This document shows positions 7,042-15,461 of a DNA stretch of 28,508 nt, one piece after another. Position 1 is the first letter of the stretch. The number at the start of each line of letters is the position of its first letter. The DNA lies in assembly GCA_964600045.1 (NCBI GenBank), contig CAZRHS010000018.1:1-28508 (forward strand). The letters run 5' to 3'. Source of the DNA: Phil1 sp964600045 (lineage in GTDB: Bacteria; Bacillota; Clostridia; Christensenellales; CAG-138). The notes below the pieces were generated by a model. The model was given only the letters and a program-made list of their open reading frames with translations, searched no databases and was not told the DNA's origin. The translations under genes were made by a program, and so were the position numbers.

Positions 7042-9126
7042 ATGCCAAACAAATTCGATTTCGGTTCAATGGTATTTAACGAAGCCGTAATGCGCGAGCG
7101 CCTTGCGGAGGATGTTTATGCCGCCCTTAAGGAAACCATAAAGTGCGGTGCGCCGCTTGCCAGGCACATTGCAACGCCTATTGCCGCCGCCATGAAGGAC
7201 TGGGCAATAGAAAAGGGTGCCACCCATTTTACGCATTGGTTCCAACCGCTTACCGGAATCACGGCGGAAAAGCACGAGGCTTTTATTTCCCCGGGCTCTA
7301 ACGGCGGCGCGATACTCGATTTTTCCGGCAAGGAGCTTGTTGTAGGCGAATCTGACGCTTCAAGCTTCCCCTCCGGCGGCCTTAGGGCAACGTTCGAGGC
7401 CCGCGGCTACACCGCCTGGGACCCCACCGCCTATGCCTTTATAAAAGAAGACACTCTTTGCATCCCTACCGTATTTCTTTCATACGATGGCGATGCTCTT
7501 GATAAGAAAACCCCGCTTCTGCGTTCAGCTCAGCTTATAAACAAGGAAGCCCTTCGCCTTGTGCACGCCATGGGCCGCACGGACATAGAGCGCATTACGC
7601 CGAGCGTTGGCGCGGAGCAGGAATATTTCCTTGTTGATAAAGCGCTTTGGGCAAAAAGGCGAGACCTTGTGCTCTGCGGCAGAACGCTTTTCGGCGCGAA
7701 GCCCGCAAAGAGTCAGGAGCTTGACGACCATTATTACGGCACTCTCGATACCCGCGTAAAGGCATTTATGGCGGACCTTGACAGGGAGCTTTGGAAGCTT
7801 GGCGTTTTCGCGAAAACGGAGCATAAAGAGGTCGCTCCCGGCCAGCACGAGCTTGCGCCGGTATTCAGCGGAGCGAACAGCGCAACCGACCACAACCAGC
7901 TTATAATGGAGCTGATGAAGCGCATTGCCCCCAAGCACGGCATGGTATGCCTGCTGCATGAAAAGCCCTTTGACGGCATGAACGGCAGCGGCAAGCACAA
8001 CAACTGGTCGCTTAGCACAGACAGCGGCGAAAACCTTTTCAACCCCGGCAAAGAGCCCAGCGAAAACACGCTTTTCCTGCTGCTTTTAACCGCCGTTATA
8101 GCCGCCGTGGACGATCATCAGGATCTAATCCGCTTCAGCGCCTGCTCTTATTCAAACGACCTGCGCCTTGGCCAGACCGAAGCACCGCCGGCGGTTATAT
8201 CCGTGTTCCTTGGCGATGAGCTTAACGAGATACTTGATACATTGAGCGAAGGCAGCGATTACAGCCACGCCGAGCAGCAGTTCATAAGCATGGGCGTAGA
8301 TGCCATGCCCCGCGTAAAGGCGGACAATACGGACAGGAACCGTACCTCCCCCTTCGCGTTTACCGGAAACAAGTTTGAGTTCCGCATGCCGGGCAGCGCG
8401 CAGTCCATAGCCGACGCGAACATAGTTCTTAATACCGTTGTGGCGGAAGCCGTAGCAAGGTTTGCGGACACGCTTGAAAAGGCCGACGACAGGGAAGCCG
8501 CCGCGCGCGAGATTATCCGCAGCGAATACAAGAAGCATAAGCGCATAATATACAGCGGAAACTGCTACTCCGCGGACTGGGAAAAGGAAGCCGAGAGCAG
8601 AGGGCTTTACAACCTTAAAACAACGGTTGAGGCTCAGGAGCGCTCAATAGCGGAAGAAAACATTGCCCTTTTCAGCAAATACGGCATATTCTCCCGCCGC
8701 GAGATGTTCTCCCGCTACGAGGTTTCGCTTGAAACATACGCTAAGCTTGCGGAGATAGAGGGCCGCACAATGGCCGAGATGACCGCGCAGGATATTATTC
8801 CCGCAGTAAGCCGCGCGCAGGGCGAGCTTGCCGAAACCATTTACCGCAAGCAGCAGATAGGCGTACGCAGCGAAAGCGAGGTTCGCACGCTTAAAGAGGG
8901 CATGGATCTGCTTGAGCAGCTTAACAATGCCAAGGTCACGCTTGATGAGGCCCTTAAGCACGCCGGTGAAGCGGACTCTGCGCACGAGCGCGCCTGCCGC
9001 TGCCGCGATGAGGTTATCCCCGCCATGGCCGCCGTAAGGCACGCGGCCGATTCACTTGAGTGCATAACCCCGCACGAGGCATGGCCCTTCCCGAACTACG
9101 AGCAGCTGCTGCTGAACGCCGAATAA
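7042..9126 (+). CDS. glnN: Glutamine synthetase type III
   Basis: 694-aa glutamine synthetase of the GSIII class (usual length about 700 aa, against about 450 for GSI). It makes glutamine from glutamate, ammonium and ATP in the cytoplasm. GSIII signatures seen are the N-terminal FGSMVFNEAVMRERL and THFTHWFQPLTG, metal/glutamate-site VGAEQEYFLVD, EVAPGQHELAPVF, and nucleotide/substrate region KPFDGMNGSGKHNNWSL. The C-terminal 150 residues are a helical extension typical of the class. GGGAAGGA 8 bases upstream sets ATG 7042. The gene is monocistronic between its own promoter and terminator. Together with gdhA about 5.6 kb away it supplies ammonium assimilation, but the two genes are separately transcribed. 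Confidence 0.96.
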   Translation: MPNKFDFGSMVFNEAVMRERLAEDVYAALKETIKCGAPLARHIATPIAAAMKDWAIEKGATHFTHWFQPLTGITAEKHEAFISPGSNGGAILDFSGKELVVGESDASSFPSGGLRATFEARGYTAWDPTAYAFIKEDTLCIPTVFLSYDGDALDKKTPLLRSAQLINKEALRLVHAMGRTDIERITPSVGAEQEYFLVDKALWAKRRDLVLCGRTLFGAKPAKSQELDDHYYGTLDTRVKAFMADLDRELWKLGVFAKTEHKEVAPGQHELAPVFSGANSATDHNQLIMELMKRIAPKHGMVCLLHEKPFDGMNGSGKHNNWSLSTDSGENLFNPGKEPSENTLFLLLLTAVIAAVDDHQDLIRFSACSYSNDLRLGQTEAPPAVISVFLGDELNEILDTLSEGSDYSHAEQQFISMGVDAMPRVKADNTDRNRTSPFAFTGNKFEFRMPGSAQSIADANIVLNTVVAEAVARFADTLEKADDREAAAREIIRSEYKKHKRIIYSGNCYSADWEKEAESRGLYNLKTTVEAQERSIAEENIALFSKYGIFSRREMFSRYEVSLETYAKLAEIEGRTMAEMTAQDIIPAVSRAQGELAETIYRKQQIGVRSESEVRTLKEGMDLLEQLNNAKVTLDEALKHAGEADSAHERACRCRDEVIPAMAAVRHAADSLECITPHEAWPFPNYEQLLLNAE

Positions 9127-9146
9127 GTTAAACACGATATAAAAAT

Positions 9147-9179
9147 GAGGCTCCCCGCTTTGAGGAGCCTCGCTTTTTT
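9147..9179. terminator. Bidirectional terminator between glnN and the zinc-ribbon gene
   Basis: GAGGCTCC (9147-9154) and GGAGCCTC (9164-9171) form a perfect 8-bp stem. On the plus strand it is followed by GCTTTTTT, on the minus strand by ATTTTTATA. It lies between two convergent genes, so it serves both. Confidence 0.85.
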
Positions 9180-9190
9180 GTAATTTGAAA

Positions 9191-9655
9191 TTACTTTATT
9201 ATCTGTATTCCGCCGATGAGGGGCAGGGGCTTCATTTCGCCCTTGCAAACGCTTACAAGCGCCATTATCCAGAAAACAAACCCGACCAATGCTATTACAT
9301 AGCCTATATATATTGCCTTCGTTATGTTGCCGATAATTCCGAGCAGCAGAAGAAGCAGGGACTGATTGGCCCAGAACTTGCCAAACTCCGTTTTGGGGTT
9401 GGTCACAAGGGGCAGGAAGAACAGGATATTGAACACAACCGCAAGTATGGCATAAGTCTTGCTGTTGTCCGAAGTGCTCTGCTGATAGGCAGGCTGCGGA
9501 TTAACCGGCTGCTGATAAGTGTTCTGCTGAGCGTTCTGCTCGGTATTGGTGTCGTTCGTCTGCTTTTCGGTTCCCTCGGCGGTGCTGGCGCCGCAGTTGG
9601 GGCAGAACTTTGTTCCTTCATCGTATTGTGTTCCGCAACTGGTGCAAAAAGGCAT
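9191..9655 (-). CDS. Zinc-ribbon membrane protein with Gln/Asn-rich linker
   Basis: 154-aa protein in three parts. Residues 1-22 are a zinc ribbon with Cys4, Cys7, Cys18 and Cys21. Residues about 25-65 are a hydrophilic linker rich in Gln, Asn and Thr. The remainder holds about three hydrophobic helices resembling small DUF4870/Tic20-like membrane domains (AILAVVFNILFFLPLV, then LLLLLLGIIGNITKAIYIGYVIALVGFVFWIM). Such proteins are common in Clostridia and have no established function. AGGGAGA lies about 8 bases upstream of the ATG. It is separated from the DUF554 gene by 97 bases and may be a separate transcript, but I found no convincing promoter. Function unknown. Confidence 0.82.
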   Translation of the reverse strand: MPFCTSCGTQYDEGTKFCPNCGASTAEGTEKQTNDTNTEQNAQQNTYQQPVNPQPAYQQSTSDNSKTYAILAVVFNILFFLPLVTNPKTEFGKFWANQSLLLLLLGIIGNITKAIYIGYVIALVGFVFWIMALVSVCKGEMKPLPLIGGIQIIK

Positions 9656-9711
9656 TGTTAGAATCTCCCTTCGTATAATTCCGTATATGATGCGCTTATT
9701 TTATCACTTTT

Positions 9712-9744
9712 GCCGCGCCCCGTCATCAGGCAAAGCGCGGCTTT
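9712..9744. terminator. Weak GC hairpin between DUF554 and the zinc-ribbon gene
   Basis: GCCGCGC (9712-9718) and GCGCGGC (9735-9741) form a 7-bp stem with a 16-base loop downstream of the minus-strand DUF554 gene. On the minus strand it is followed by AAAAG rather than a T-tract, so termination in that direction is doubtful. It may be a 3'-end processing or stabilising structure. Confidence 0.25.
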
Positions 9745-9752
9745 AACAAATT

Positions 9753-10433
9753 TTACATTATGTAGCAAAGCGGGATAACAAGGAATATGGCCAGTATATA
9801 GTCCATAACCTTAAGCTTTGTTATGCCCAGCATATTAAGCCCGAGCGCCATAATAAGTATGCTGCCCACGCAGGTCATTTCGGCTATTACGGCATCGCTG
9901 AGCACCGGGGAAAGAAGCCCCGCAAGCAGCGTGAGCGCGCCCTGATATACAAGCACGCACACGGCCGAAAGCCCAACGCCCACGCCAAGGCTTGCCGTAA
10001 GCACCATGGAGCTTATTCCGTCAAGCAAAGCCTTTGTGTAAAGGGTGGAGTTGTCTCCGCTGAGCCCGCTTTGCAGGCTGCCCACAACCGCCATCGCTCC
10101 AACGCAGAATATAAGGCTTGCCGTAACAAAGCCCTGCGCAATTCCCGCGCCGCCGCCGGCGAGCCGCTTTTCAACAATGTCTCCAAGCTTGCTCATTTTG
10201 CCGTCCAGATCAAGCAGCGTGCCTATGCCCGCGCCGAGTGCCATGGCTATTATAACCGCAAGGGTTTTGCTGCCCTCAAGCATTCCGTCTATGCCGATAT
10301 ATACTATGCAGAGCGCAACGCCCTTCATAACGGCATCCATAACCCGCTGGCTTATGCCGCGCTTAGCAAGCATTCCTATGGCGCAGCCGGCTACTATTGC
10401 CGCCGCGTTTACTATAGTTCCCAGCCCAAGCAT
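9753..10433 (-). CDS. DUF554 family membrane protein
   Basis: 226-aa membrane protein with about six to seven hydrophobic segments, matching the DUF554 (YdfK/YqgA-like) family in length and in the N-terminal pattern GTIVNAAAIVAGCAIGMLAKRG and the internal GLSGDNSTLYTKALLDGISSMVL. The family is widespread, and a transport role has been proposed but not shown. The ATG starts 2 bases after the stop codon of the upstream DUF885 gene and has no strong ribosome binding site of its own, so it is probably translated by coupling to that gene. Function unknown. Confidence 0.85.
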   Translation of the reverse strand: MLGLGTIVNAAAIVAGCAIGMLAKRGISQRVMDAVMKGVALCIVYIGIDGMLEGSKTLAVIIAMALGAGIGTLLDLDGKMSKLGDIVEKRLAGGGAGIAQGFVTASLIFCVGAMAVVGSLQSGLSGDNSTLYTKALLDGISSMVLTASLGVGVGLSAVCVLVYQGALTLLAGLLSPVLSDAVIAEMTCVGSILIMALGLNMLGITKLKVMDYILAIFLVIPLCYIM

Positions 10434-10435
10434 GA

Positions 10436-12295
10436 TTATTTCTTATGCTCGCTTATCCATTCGTCCATTATGGGCATGGAAATATTGAAATAGGTGGGCC
10501 CTATGTTCAAATAGGTTTCGTTAAAACTCATAAGGTCAAACTTGATATCGCAAAGCTTTTTGGCCTCCGCAAGCTTCTGCTGATATATGCTGAAGCCAAC
10601 GGCGTATTCTATAAAATAGAACGGATTCTCTACGGCGTACTGATAATATATATCCGCAAGCTCCTTTGCCGCATCCTCGCTGTAATAGGAGGAGGTAAGC
10701 TCATAAATATCGTCAACCGTTGCGCCGTAGTAGTTTACCTGTATGCTGGCTATGGCAGGCAGCAGCAGGCCGCTTATGCTGGCGTTCGCGTTCATATAGT
10801 TGCAGTAAGCTGAACCGAAGCGGGTATTGTAATTATCAAAGAATATCTCCGCGGACTGGGACCAGCTTTCGTAGTAGCCCGTAAGTGAAAGGTTCTGGCG
10901 GGTGTAGCCGGTTTTATCGATAAGCGTGCGCAGATACTGATAATGATACATGTGTCCGGGGTAGCCCTCGTGCGCCAGGGTATCAAGGTATCTTGTTTCG
11001 TCCTCAAGCGTTTTGGCGTTGAGTATTATAAGGTTCTGGCTCGCATCGTCCACCGGGGGAATAAGGTACGCCGCGGGGCTGAACTGATCCTCAAGCTCGC
11101 TCGGGCAATCCATAAACGTTACCGTGTGCTCCGGAAGCGCGGGATAATAATCCGCCATCAGCTTTTCAAGGTATTCCATGTTTTCCTCGGTTGTGCCTAC
11201 GGAAAGGTTTACCTTGTTATACCTTTCGGAAACGGTTTCGTCTTTACTCATGGCGTTGTAGAGCTTGTTTATCATGGTATCAAGCTCGCTGTTGAGCACG
11301 CTCAGCGCTTCCTCGGGCGTTATGTCGCTGCTGGCGCTGTATTTAAGCTCCGCCTCAAAATACGCCTTGCCCTCGTCGCCGTATCCGCAAAGGCCGGCCT
11401 CGTTGGTAGCCGTTCCGCGAAGGGCCTCAAGGCCATCGTAAAGCACCTGATAGGAATCTATAAGCGCGTTCACAAGCTCCTCGTTCCTTGCGCTGTATGC
11501 CGCGCGCTCCTCGTCGGTAAGCTCGTCTATATCGGCTATGAATTCATCAAAGGTACCGAGCAGGAAGCAGGTTTCGCGGGAATCTATAAAGTCCTGTATC
11601 TGCCCAAGCACGGTATCAAGGGCGCTGTCGCGCATGAACTTGCCGGCGGCGGATTTCTCCTGCTCAAACGCAAGTATCTGGCCAACGTAGCGCGGGGTAT
11701 CCGCAAGAAGGGTCAGGTAGTTCTCAACGTCTTCCTTGCAGTCCATATCGTAAAACACAAGGTTCAGCGGCAGATTGGAGTGCAGTCCCACAAGAGTATC
11801 GAGCACTTCACCATAGTAATAATAATCCATGCCGGTTCCGTCCGGCTCAAGGGTCTGATAAAGGGTATCGTAGGTTATTTTGGAGTCCTCCGTAAGGGCA
11901 TCGCGGTCTATCGCGCAAAGCTCCTCAAACCATTCCTCGTTCTCGGCATTGGATTCCTCCTGCGCGGCGTAGCTGAAATCGCCCCAGCCGGTAGGATAAT
12001 CGGTTATAAGGGAAAAATTCTCCGGATGCGCAAGCGAAAGATGGAAGCTGAGCGCGTCGCTCACAACGTCCGTGCAGAATATTTTCATGTCAAGCTCCTT
12101 AAGCGCGGCCTCCGCGGCCTCCGTAGCGGGGTCAACCGTGGGCTCGGGAGCGGCGGTCTCGACAGGCTGTGCCGTTTCCGCAGCCGCGGTGGCTGTGGGC
12201 TCGGCCGTATTTGTGGGCACAACCGAGCAGCCGAACAGGCTCAGCGCCGTAACGAGCGCCAGCAGCATAGACAGCATTCTTGTAATGCGTTTCAT
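10436..12295 (-). CDS. DUF885 family lipoprotein, putative zinc metallohydrolase
   Basis: 619-aa predicted lipoprotein. A signal peptide with lipobox LFGC places the lipidated Cys at 23, so the protein should sit on the outer face of the cytoplasmic membrane. Residues about 24-62 are a Thr/Pro/Ala/Glu-rich linker. The rest matches the DUF885 family, with the gluzincin-like motif HEGYPGH (His442, Glu443, His448), the HExxPGH form typical of the family, near a downstream Glu-containing helix. A peptidase or carboxypeptidase role is likely by family, but no substrate is known. ATG 12295 precedes the signal peptide. The frame stays open upstream to 12382 without a signal. GAAAGGAT lies about 14 bases upstream, which is a long spacing. 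Forms an operon with the DUF554 gene. Confidence 0.87.
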   Translation of the reverse strand: MKRITRMLSMLLALVTALSLFGCSVVPTNTAEPTATAAAETAQPVETAAPEPTVDPATEAAEAALKELDMKIFCTDVVSDALSFHLSLAHPENFSLITDYPTGWGDFSYAAQEESNAENEEWFEELCAIDRDALTEDSKITYDTLYQTLEPDGTGMDYYYYGEVLDTLVGLHSNLPLNLVFYDMDCKEDVENYLTLLADTPRYVGQILAFEQEKSAAGKFMRDSALDTVLGQIQDFIDSRETCFLLGTFDEFIADIDELTDEERAAYSARNEELVNALIDSYQVLYDGLEALRGTATNEAGLCGYGDEGKAYFEAELKYSASSDITPEEALSVLNSELDTMINKLYNAMSKDETVSERYNKVNLSVGTTEENMEYLEKLMADYYPALPEHTVTFMDCPSELEDQFSPAAYLIPPVDDASQNLIILNAKTLEDETRYLDTLAHEGYPGHMYHYQYLRTLIDKTGYTRQNLSLTGYYESWSQSAEIFFDNYNTRFGSAYCNYMNANASISGLLLPAIASIQVNYYGATVDDIYELTSSYYSEDAAKELADIYYQYAVENPFYFIEYAVGFSIYQQKLAEAKKLCDIKFDLMSFNETYLNIGPTYFNISMPIMDEWISEHKK

Positions 12296-12353
12296 GGCAA
12301 AAATTATATCCTTTCTCGGCCCTGATGGGCCAATAATAAAATTCAACGCATAT

Positions 12354-12382
12354 ACACTACCACAACCCGCCCTTTTTCTCAA
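12354..12382 (-). promoter_or_regulatory. Possible promoter of the DUF885-DUF554 operon
   Basis: On the minus strand, TTGAGA (12382-12377), a 17-base spacer and TAGTGT (12359-12354). The -10 is imperfect. A second TATAAT on this strand (12308-12303) is too close to the ATG to be the main promoter unless the mRNA is leaderless. The 244-base interval 12296-12539 holds divergent promoters and no gene. Confidence 0.45.
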
Positions 12383-12449
12383 TAAAAATATGCCCTTAGC
12401 CGTGCCCCGGGCGGCTATGTTTTTTCACAATATTGCTCATATTGAATAT

Positions 12450-12478
12450 TTGCTCATAAGCTCAAAGTGTGATATGAT
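12450..12478 (+). promoter_or_regulatory. Extended -10 promoter of ftsH
   Basis: TTGCTC (12450-12455), a 17-base spacer and TATGAT (12473-12478), preceded by TG at 12470-12471, which makes an extended -10 element. Predicted start is near 12485, about 55 bases before the TTG start codon. Confidence 0.65.
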
Positions 12479-12539
12479 TACAAAGATAATTAAATTGGAA
12501 CGATATGCCCGCGTTCTGTGGGCGTGTCAGGAGGACAAA

Positions 12540-14549
12540 TTGGGTAAAAAGCTGAAAACACCGCTTATCTATCTGGTCATTGTTCTGCTGCTGGTGGTGC
12601 TGCTTACGCAGCTGCAAAGCGGGGACAGCGATGATAAGAGCATAGACTATGCCGATCTTCTTGAAATGGCAAAGTCCGATAAGCTGGAAGCCGTTGAATA
12701 CTGCAACGGTGAGATTGTGGCAATAGAAAAGAACTCCAAGTATAAGGATCTTTTCCCCGACAAATACGACTATATCTGCAAGGTATCCAGCGAAAGCGCC
12801 TTCCGTGCGGACATGGCGGCCATAGTTGCCACCCAAAACGGAACCGATGCGGATAAGGTCACGCCGGAGGATTATCCTTTTACTTACACTTATAATCCGC
12901 CGCCGGATCCTTCCATACTTGAATACGTTCTGCCCTACCTTATAATGCTGGGCGTAATAGTGCTGTTCTACTTTATAATGATGCGCGCGCAGGGCGGCGG
13001 CAACAAGATGATGAGCTTCGGCAAGGCCCATGCCCGCACGCAGGTAGACCCCAACAACCGCGTTACGTTCGACGATGTGGCAGGTGCCGATGAGGAAAAG
13101 GAAGAGCTCAAAGAGGTTGTTGAGTTCATGCGCGCCCCCAAGCGCTTTACGGAAATGGGCGCCAGGATCCCCAAGGGCGTGCTGCTCGTAGGCCCTCCGG
13201 GTACCGGTAAAACCCTGCTTGCCAAGGCCGTTGCGGGAGAGGCGAAGGTTCCCTTCTTCTCCATATCCGGTTCGGACTTTGTTGAAATGTTCGTAGGCGT
13301 TGGCGCAAGCCGCGTGAGAGACCTTTTCACAACCGCCAAGAAGTGCGCCCCCGCCGTTGTGTTCATAGACGAGATAGACGCCGTTGGCCGTCAGCGCGGA
13401 GCGGGTCTCGGCGGCGGCCATGATGAGCGCGAGCAAACGCTTAACCAGCTGCTTGTTGAGATGGACGGCTTTGCCATAAACGAGGGCATAATAGTTATAG
13501 CCGCCACCAACCGCCCGGATATACTCGATCCCGCGCTTCTGCGCCCCGGCAGGTTTGACAGGCAGATTACCGTAAATTACCCCGACGTAAAGGGCCGCGA
13601 AGCCATCCTTAAGGTTCACGCCAAGGGCAAGCCCTTAGCCGCGGAGGTAAGCCTTAGTGTTCTTGCCAAGCGTACGCCCGGCTTTACCGGCGCGGATCTT
13701 GAAAACGTGCTGAACGAGGCCGCCATACTTGCCGCAAGGTATAAGAAAAAGGAAATCGGCATGACGGAGCTTGAGGAGGCCATAACCCGCACCGTGGTCG
13801 GCCCCGAAAAGCGCAGCCACGTTATCACCCCCGAGGATAAGAAGATTACCGCCTACCATGAGGCGGGTCACGCCGTGGTCGCCAGGGTTCTGCCCAATTG
13901 CGATCCCGTGCACGAGATAAGCGTTATACCGCGCGGCAGAGCGGCGGGCTACACCATGACAATGCCCGAGGACGACCGCGACCATATGTCCCGCGGAAAG
14001 ATACTTGATGAAATCTCCATGGCTCTCGGCGGACGGGTTGCGGAAAGCATATTCCTTGACGATATATGCACCGGCGCTTACAGCGACCTGCAGAAGGCCA
14101 CCGAGCTTGCCAGGAAGATGGTTGTTGAATACGGCATGAGCGACGAGATAGGCCCCGTGTTCCTGGGCGGCCAGACAGAGGTATTCATAGCCAAGGATTG
14201 GGGACATCAGCGCAACTTCTCAGAAGAAGTGGCGGCGAGGGTTGACAAGGAAATCCGCCGCATACTTGAGGAGCAGTACGACCGCGCCAAGAGCGTGCTT
14301 AACGAGCACAGGGACGCCATGGAACGCATAGTGAAGGCGCTGCTTGAATATGAGCACATTGACGGCGACGATTTTGAAAAGCTGTTCAATGGCGAGGAAG
14401 TAACGCTTGAAACATTTGCCGACAGGCGCACGCGCCTTGAAACGGCCGATGAAGAGGTTCTTGCCAAGGAAAAGGCCGAGGCTGAGGCGCAGGCGAAAGC
14501 CGAAAGCGAAGCCAAAGCTGAAGGCGAAGACAACAACACCAACGAATAA
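12540..14549 (+). CDS. ftsH: ATP-dependent zinc metalloprotease FtsH
   Basis: 669-aa membrane-anchored AAA+ protease that degrades misassembled membrane proteins and selected regulators. Order: TM1 (about 7-24), extracytoplasmic domain, TM2 (about 125-145), AAA+ domain with Walker A GPPGTGKT (218-225), Walker B FIDEID (Asp277, Glu278) and second region of homology RPDILDPALLRPGRFDRQ, then the M41 protease domain with HEAGH (His440, Glu441, His444) and third zinc ligand Asp516. The tail after about 640 is Ala/Glu/Lys-rich. I chose the TTG at 12540 because AGGAGG (12529-12534) lies 5 bases upstream and the protein then begins GKKLKTPLIYLV, the normal FtsH N-terminus. The frame extends much further upstream, but only into the divergent DUF885 gene region. 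Confidence 0.96.
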   Translation: MGKKLKTPLIYLVIVLLLVVLLTQLQSGDSDDKSIDYADLLEMAKSDKLEAVEYCNGEIVAIEKNSKYKDLFPDKYDYICKVSSESAFRADMAAIVATQNGTDADKVTPEDYPFTYTYNPPPDPSILEYVLPYLIMLGVIVLFYFIMMRAQGGGNKMMSFGKAHARTQVDPNNRVTFDDVAGADEEKEELKEVVEFMRAPKRFTEMGARIPKGVLLVGPPGTGKTLLAKAVAGEAKVPFFSISGSDFVEMFVGVGASRVRDLFTTAKKCAPAVVFIDEIDAVGRQRGAGLGGGHDEREQTLNQLLVEMDGFAINEGIIVIAATNRPDILDPALLRPGRFDRQITVNYPDVKGREAILKVHAKGKPLAAEVSLSVLAKRTPGFTGADLENVLNEAAILAARYKKKEIGMTELEEAITRTVVGPEKRSHVITPEDKKITAYHEAGHAVVARVLPNCDPVHEISVIPRGRAAGYTMTMPEDDRDHMSRGKILDEISMALGGRVAESIFLDDICTGAYSDLQKATELARKMVVEYGMSDEIGPVFLGGQTEVFIAKDWGHQRNFSEEVAARVDKEIRRILEEQYDRAKSVLNEHRDAMERIVKALLEYEHIDGDDFEKLFNGEEVTLETFADRRTRLETADEEVLAKEKAEAEAQAKAESEAKAEGEDNNTNE

Positions 14550-14563
14550 CCATAAGCGATATT

Positions 14564-14590
14564 GAAGCGGCCCAAGCGGCCGCTTCTCTT
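14564..14590 (+). terminator. GC hairpin after ftsH
   Basis: GAAGCGGCC (14564-14572) and GGCCGCTTC (14578-14586) form a perfect 9-bp stem with a 5-base loop. Only TCTTAT follows, so it is probably a leaky terminator or processing site between ftsH and the HAD phosphatase gene. Confidence 0.5.
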
Positions 14591-14609
14591 ATAAAGAAAG
14601 GAGCACGGC

Positions 14610-15389
14610 ATGCGGCGCTTTGAAGATGCGGATAAAGAAAATTTGAGCGGACTTAAATACATTCTTTTTGACGTGGACGATACCGTTACAAACTCCGGCA
14701 AGCTTACAAGCGAGGCTTATTCCGCCATGTGGCGGCTGAACGAGCGCGGTTTAAGGCTTATACCCGTAACCGGCAGGCCTGCGGGCTGGTGCGACATGAT
14801 GCTTAGGGAATGGCCGGTTTATGCCGTTGTGTGCGAAAACGGGGCGTTTGTATATGATTATGACCCCACGGGTCATGTTCGCATGATTCGCCATCCGCTT
14901 GCCGCGGCCGATCCGCAAGGCCTGCTTGAGCCGGTAAAAAAGGCCGTATTCAGCGCGTTTCCCGCCATGCGAGCGGCGCACGATCAGTTTGCCAGAATAT
15001 ACGACGCGGCGTTTGACTTTGCCGAGGATGAGCCCAAGCTGCCGCTTGAAACGGCGTACGCCGCGGCTGAACTCTGCAGGAGCATGGGAGCCGAGGCCAA
15101 GGTAAGCAGCATACACGTGAACGCCTGGTTCGGGGCATATTCAAAGGCCGACATGGCGCTTAAGTATCTTAAGGAATACTGCAAAGTAAGCGATATTTCG
15201 TCCGAGGCCATATTCTTTGGCGATTCGCCAAACGATGAGCCCATGTTCGCCGCTTTCCCCCTAAGCTGTGCCGTAAGCAACATTTCGCCGTTTATTGACC
15301 GCATGAACCGCCTGCCCGCGTATATACTCGAGAAAGCTGGCGGATACGGCTTTGCCGAGGCCGCGGACATTATACTGAAAAGCATATAA
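14610..15389 (+). CDS. HAD-IIB (Cof-like) phosphatase
   Basis: 259-aa cytoplasmic haloacid-dehalogenase superfamily hydrolase of the Cof/IIB cap type. Motif I is FDVDDTVTNSG with nucleophile Asp21 and acid/base Asp23. Motif II is the Thr in VTGRPAG, motif III probably the Lys in SKADMALKYL, and motif IV FGDSPNDEPM. The cap lies between about 85 and 180. Relatives of this type include phosphoglycolate, mannosyl-3-phosphoglycerate and sugar phosphatases, so the substrate cannot be named. AAAGGAGC about 6 bases upstream supports ATG 14610. It follows ftsH after 60 bases and a weak terminator, so read-through from ftsH is plausible. Confidence 0.85.
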   Translation: MRRFEDADKENLSGLKYILFDVDDTVTNSGKLTSEAYSAMWRLNERGLRLIPVTGRPAGWCDMMLREWPVYAVVCENGAFVYDYDPTGHVRMIRHPLAAADPQGLLEPVKKAVFSAFPAMRAAHDQFARIYDAAFDFAEDEPKLPLETAYAAAELCRSMGAEAKVSSIHVNAWFGAYSKADMALKYLKEYCKVSDISSEAIFFGDSPNDEPMFAAFPLSCAVSNISPFIDRMNRLPAYILEKAGGYGFAEAADIILKSI

Positions 15390-15394
15390 TGTGG

Positions 15395-15424
15395 TTGCAA
15401 AGCTCTTGGGGCATATATTAAAAT
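15395..15424 (+). promoter_or_regulatory. Possible promoter of the DUF2156-GNAT pair
   Basis: TTGCAA (15395-15400), an 18-base spacer and TAAAAT (15419-15424). The match is moderate and the site sits in the 72-base gap after the HAD gene. Confidence 0.35.
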
Positions 15425-15461
15425 ATCAACCGTACAAAGCACGGAGGTACATATTTACTTT

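Noticed and set aside
9185..9661. 158-codon plus-strand frame over the zinc-ribbon gene
   Set aside because: The minus strand has a four-cysteine zinc ribbon, membrane helices and a good ribosome binding site; the plus frame has none.
12303..12308. TATAAT on the minus strand as the DUF885 promoter
   Set aside because: It is only 8 bases from the start codon and lacks a -35 at usual spacing, so it would produce an almost leaderless mRNA.
10943..12325. 460-codon plus-strand frame opposite the DUF885 gene
   Set aside because: Its translation is rich in Lys, Arg and Val without domain pattern, while the minus strand encodes a lipoprotein with signal peptide and HExxPGH motif.
12462..13619. 385-codon minus-strand frame opposite ftsH
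   Set aside because: FtsH on the plus strand has all catalytic motifs; the opposite frame is a shadow.
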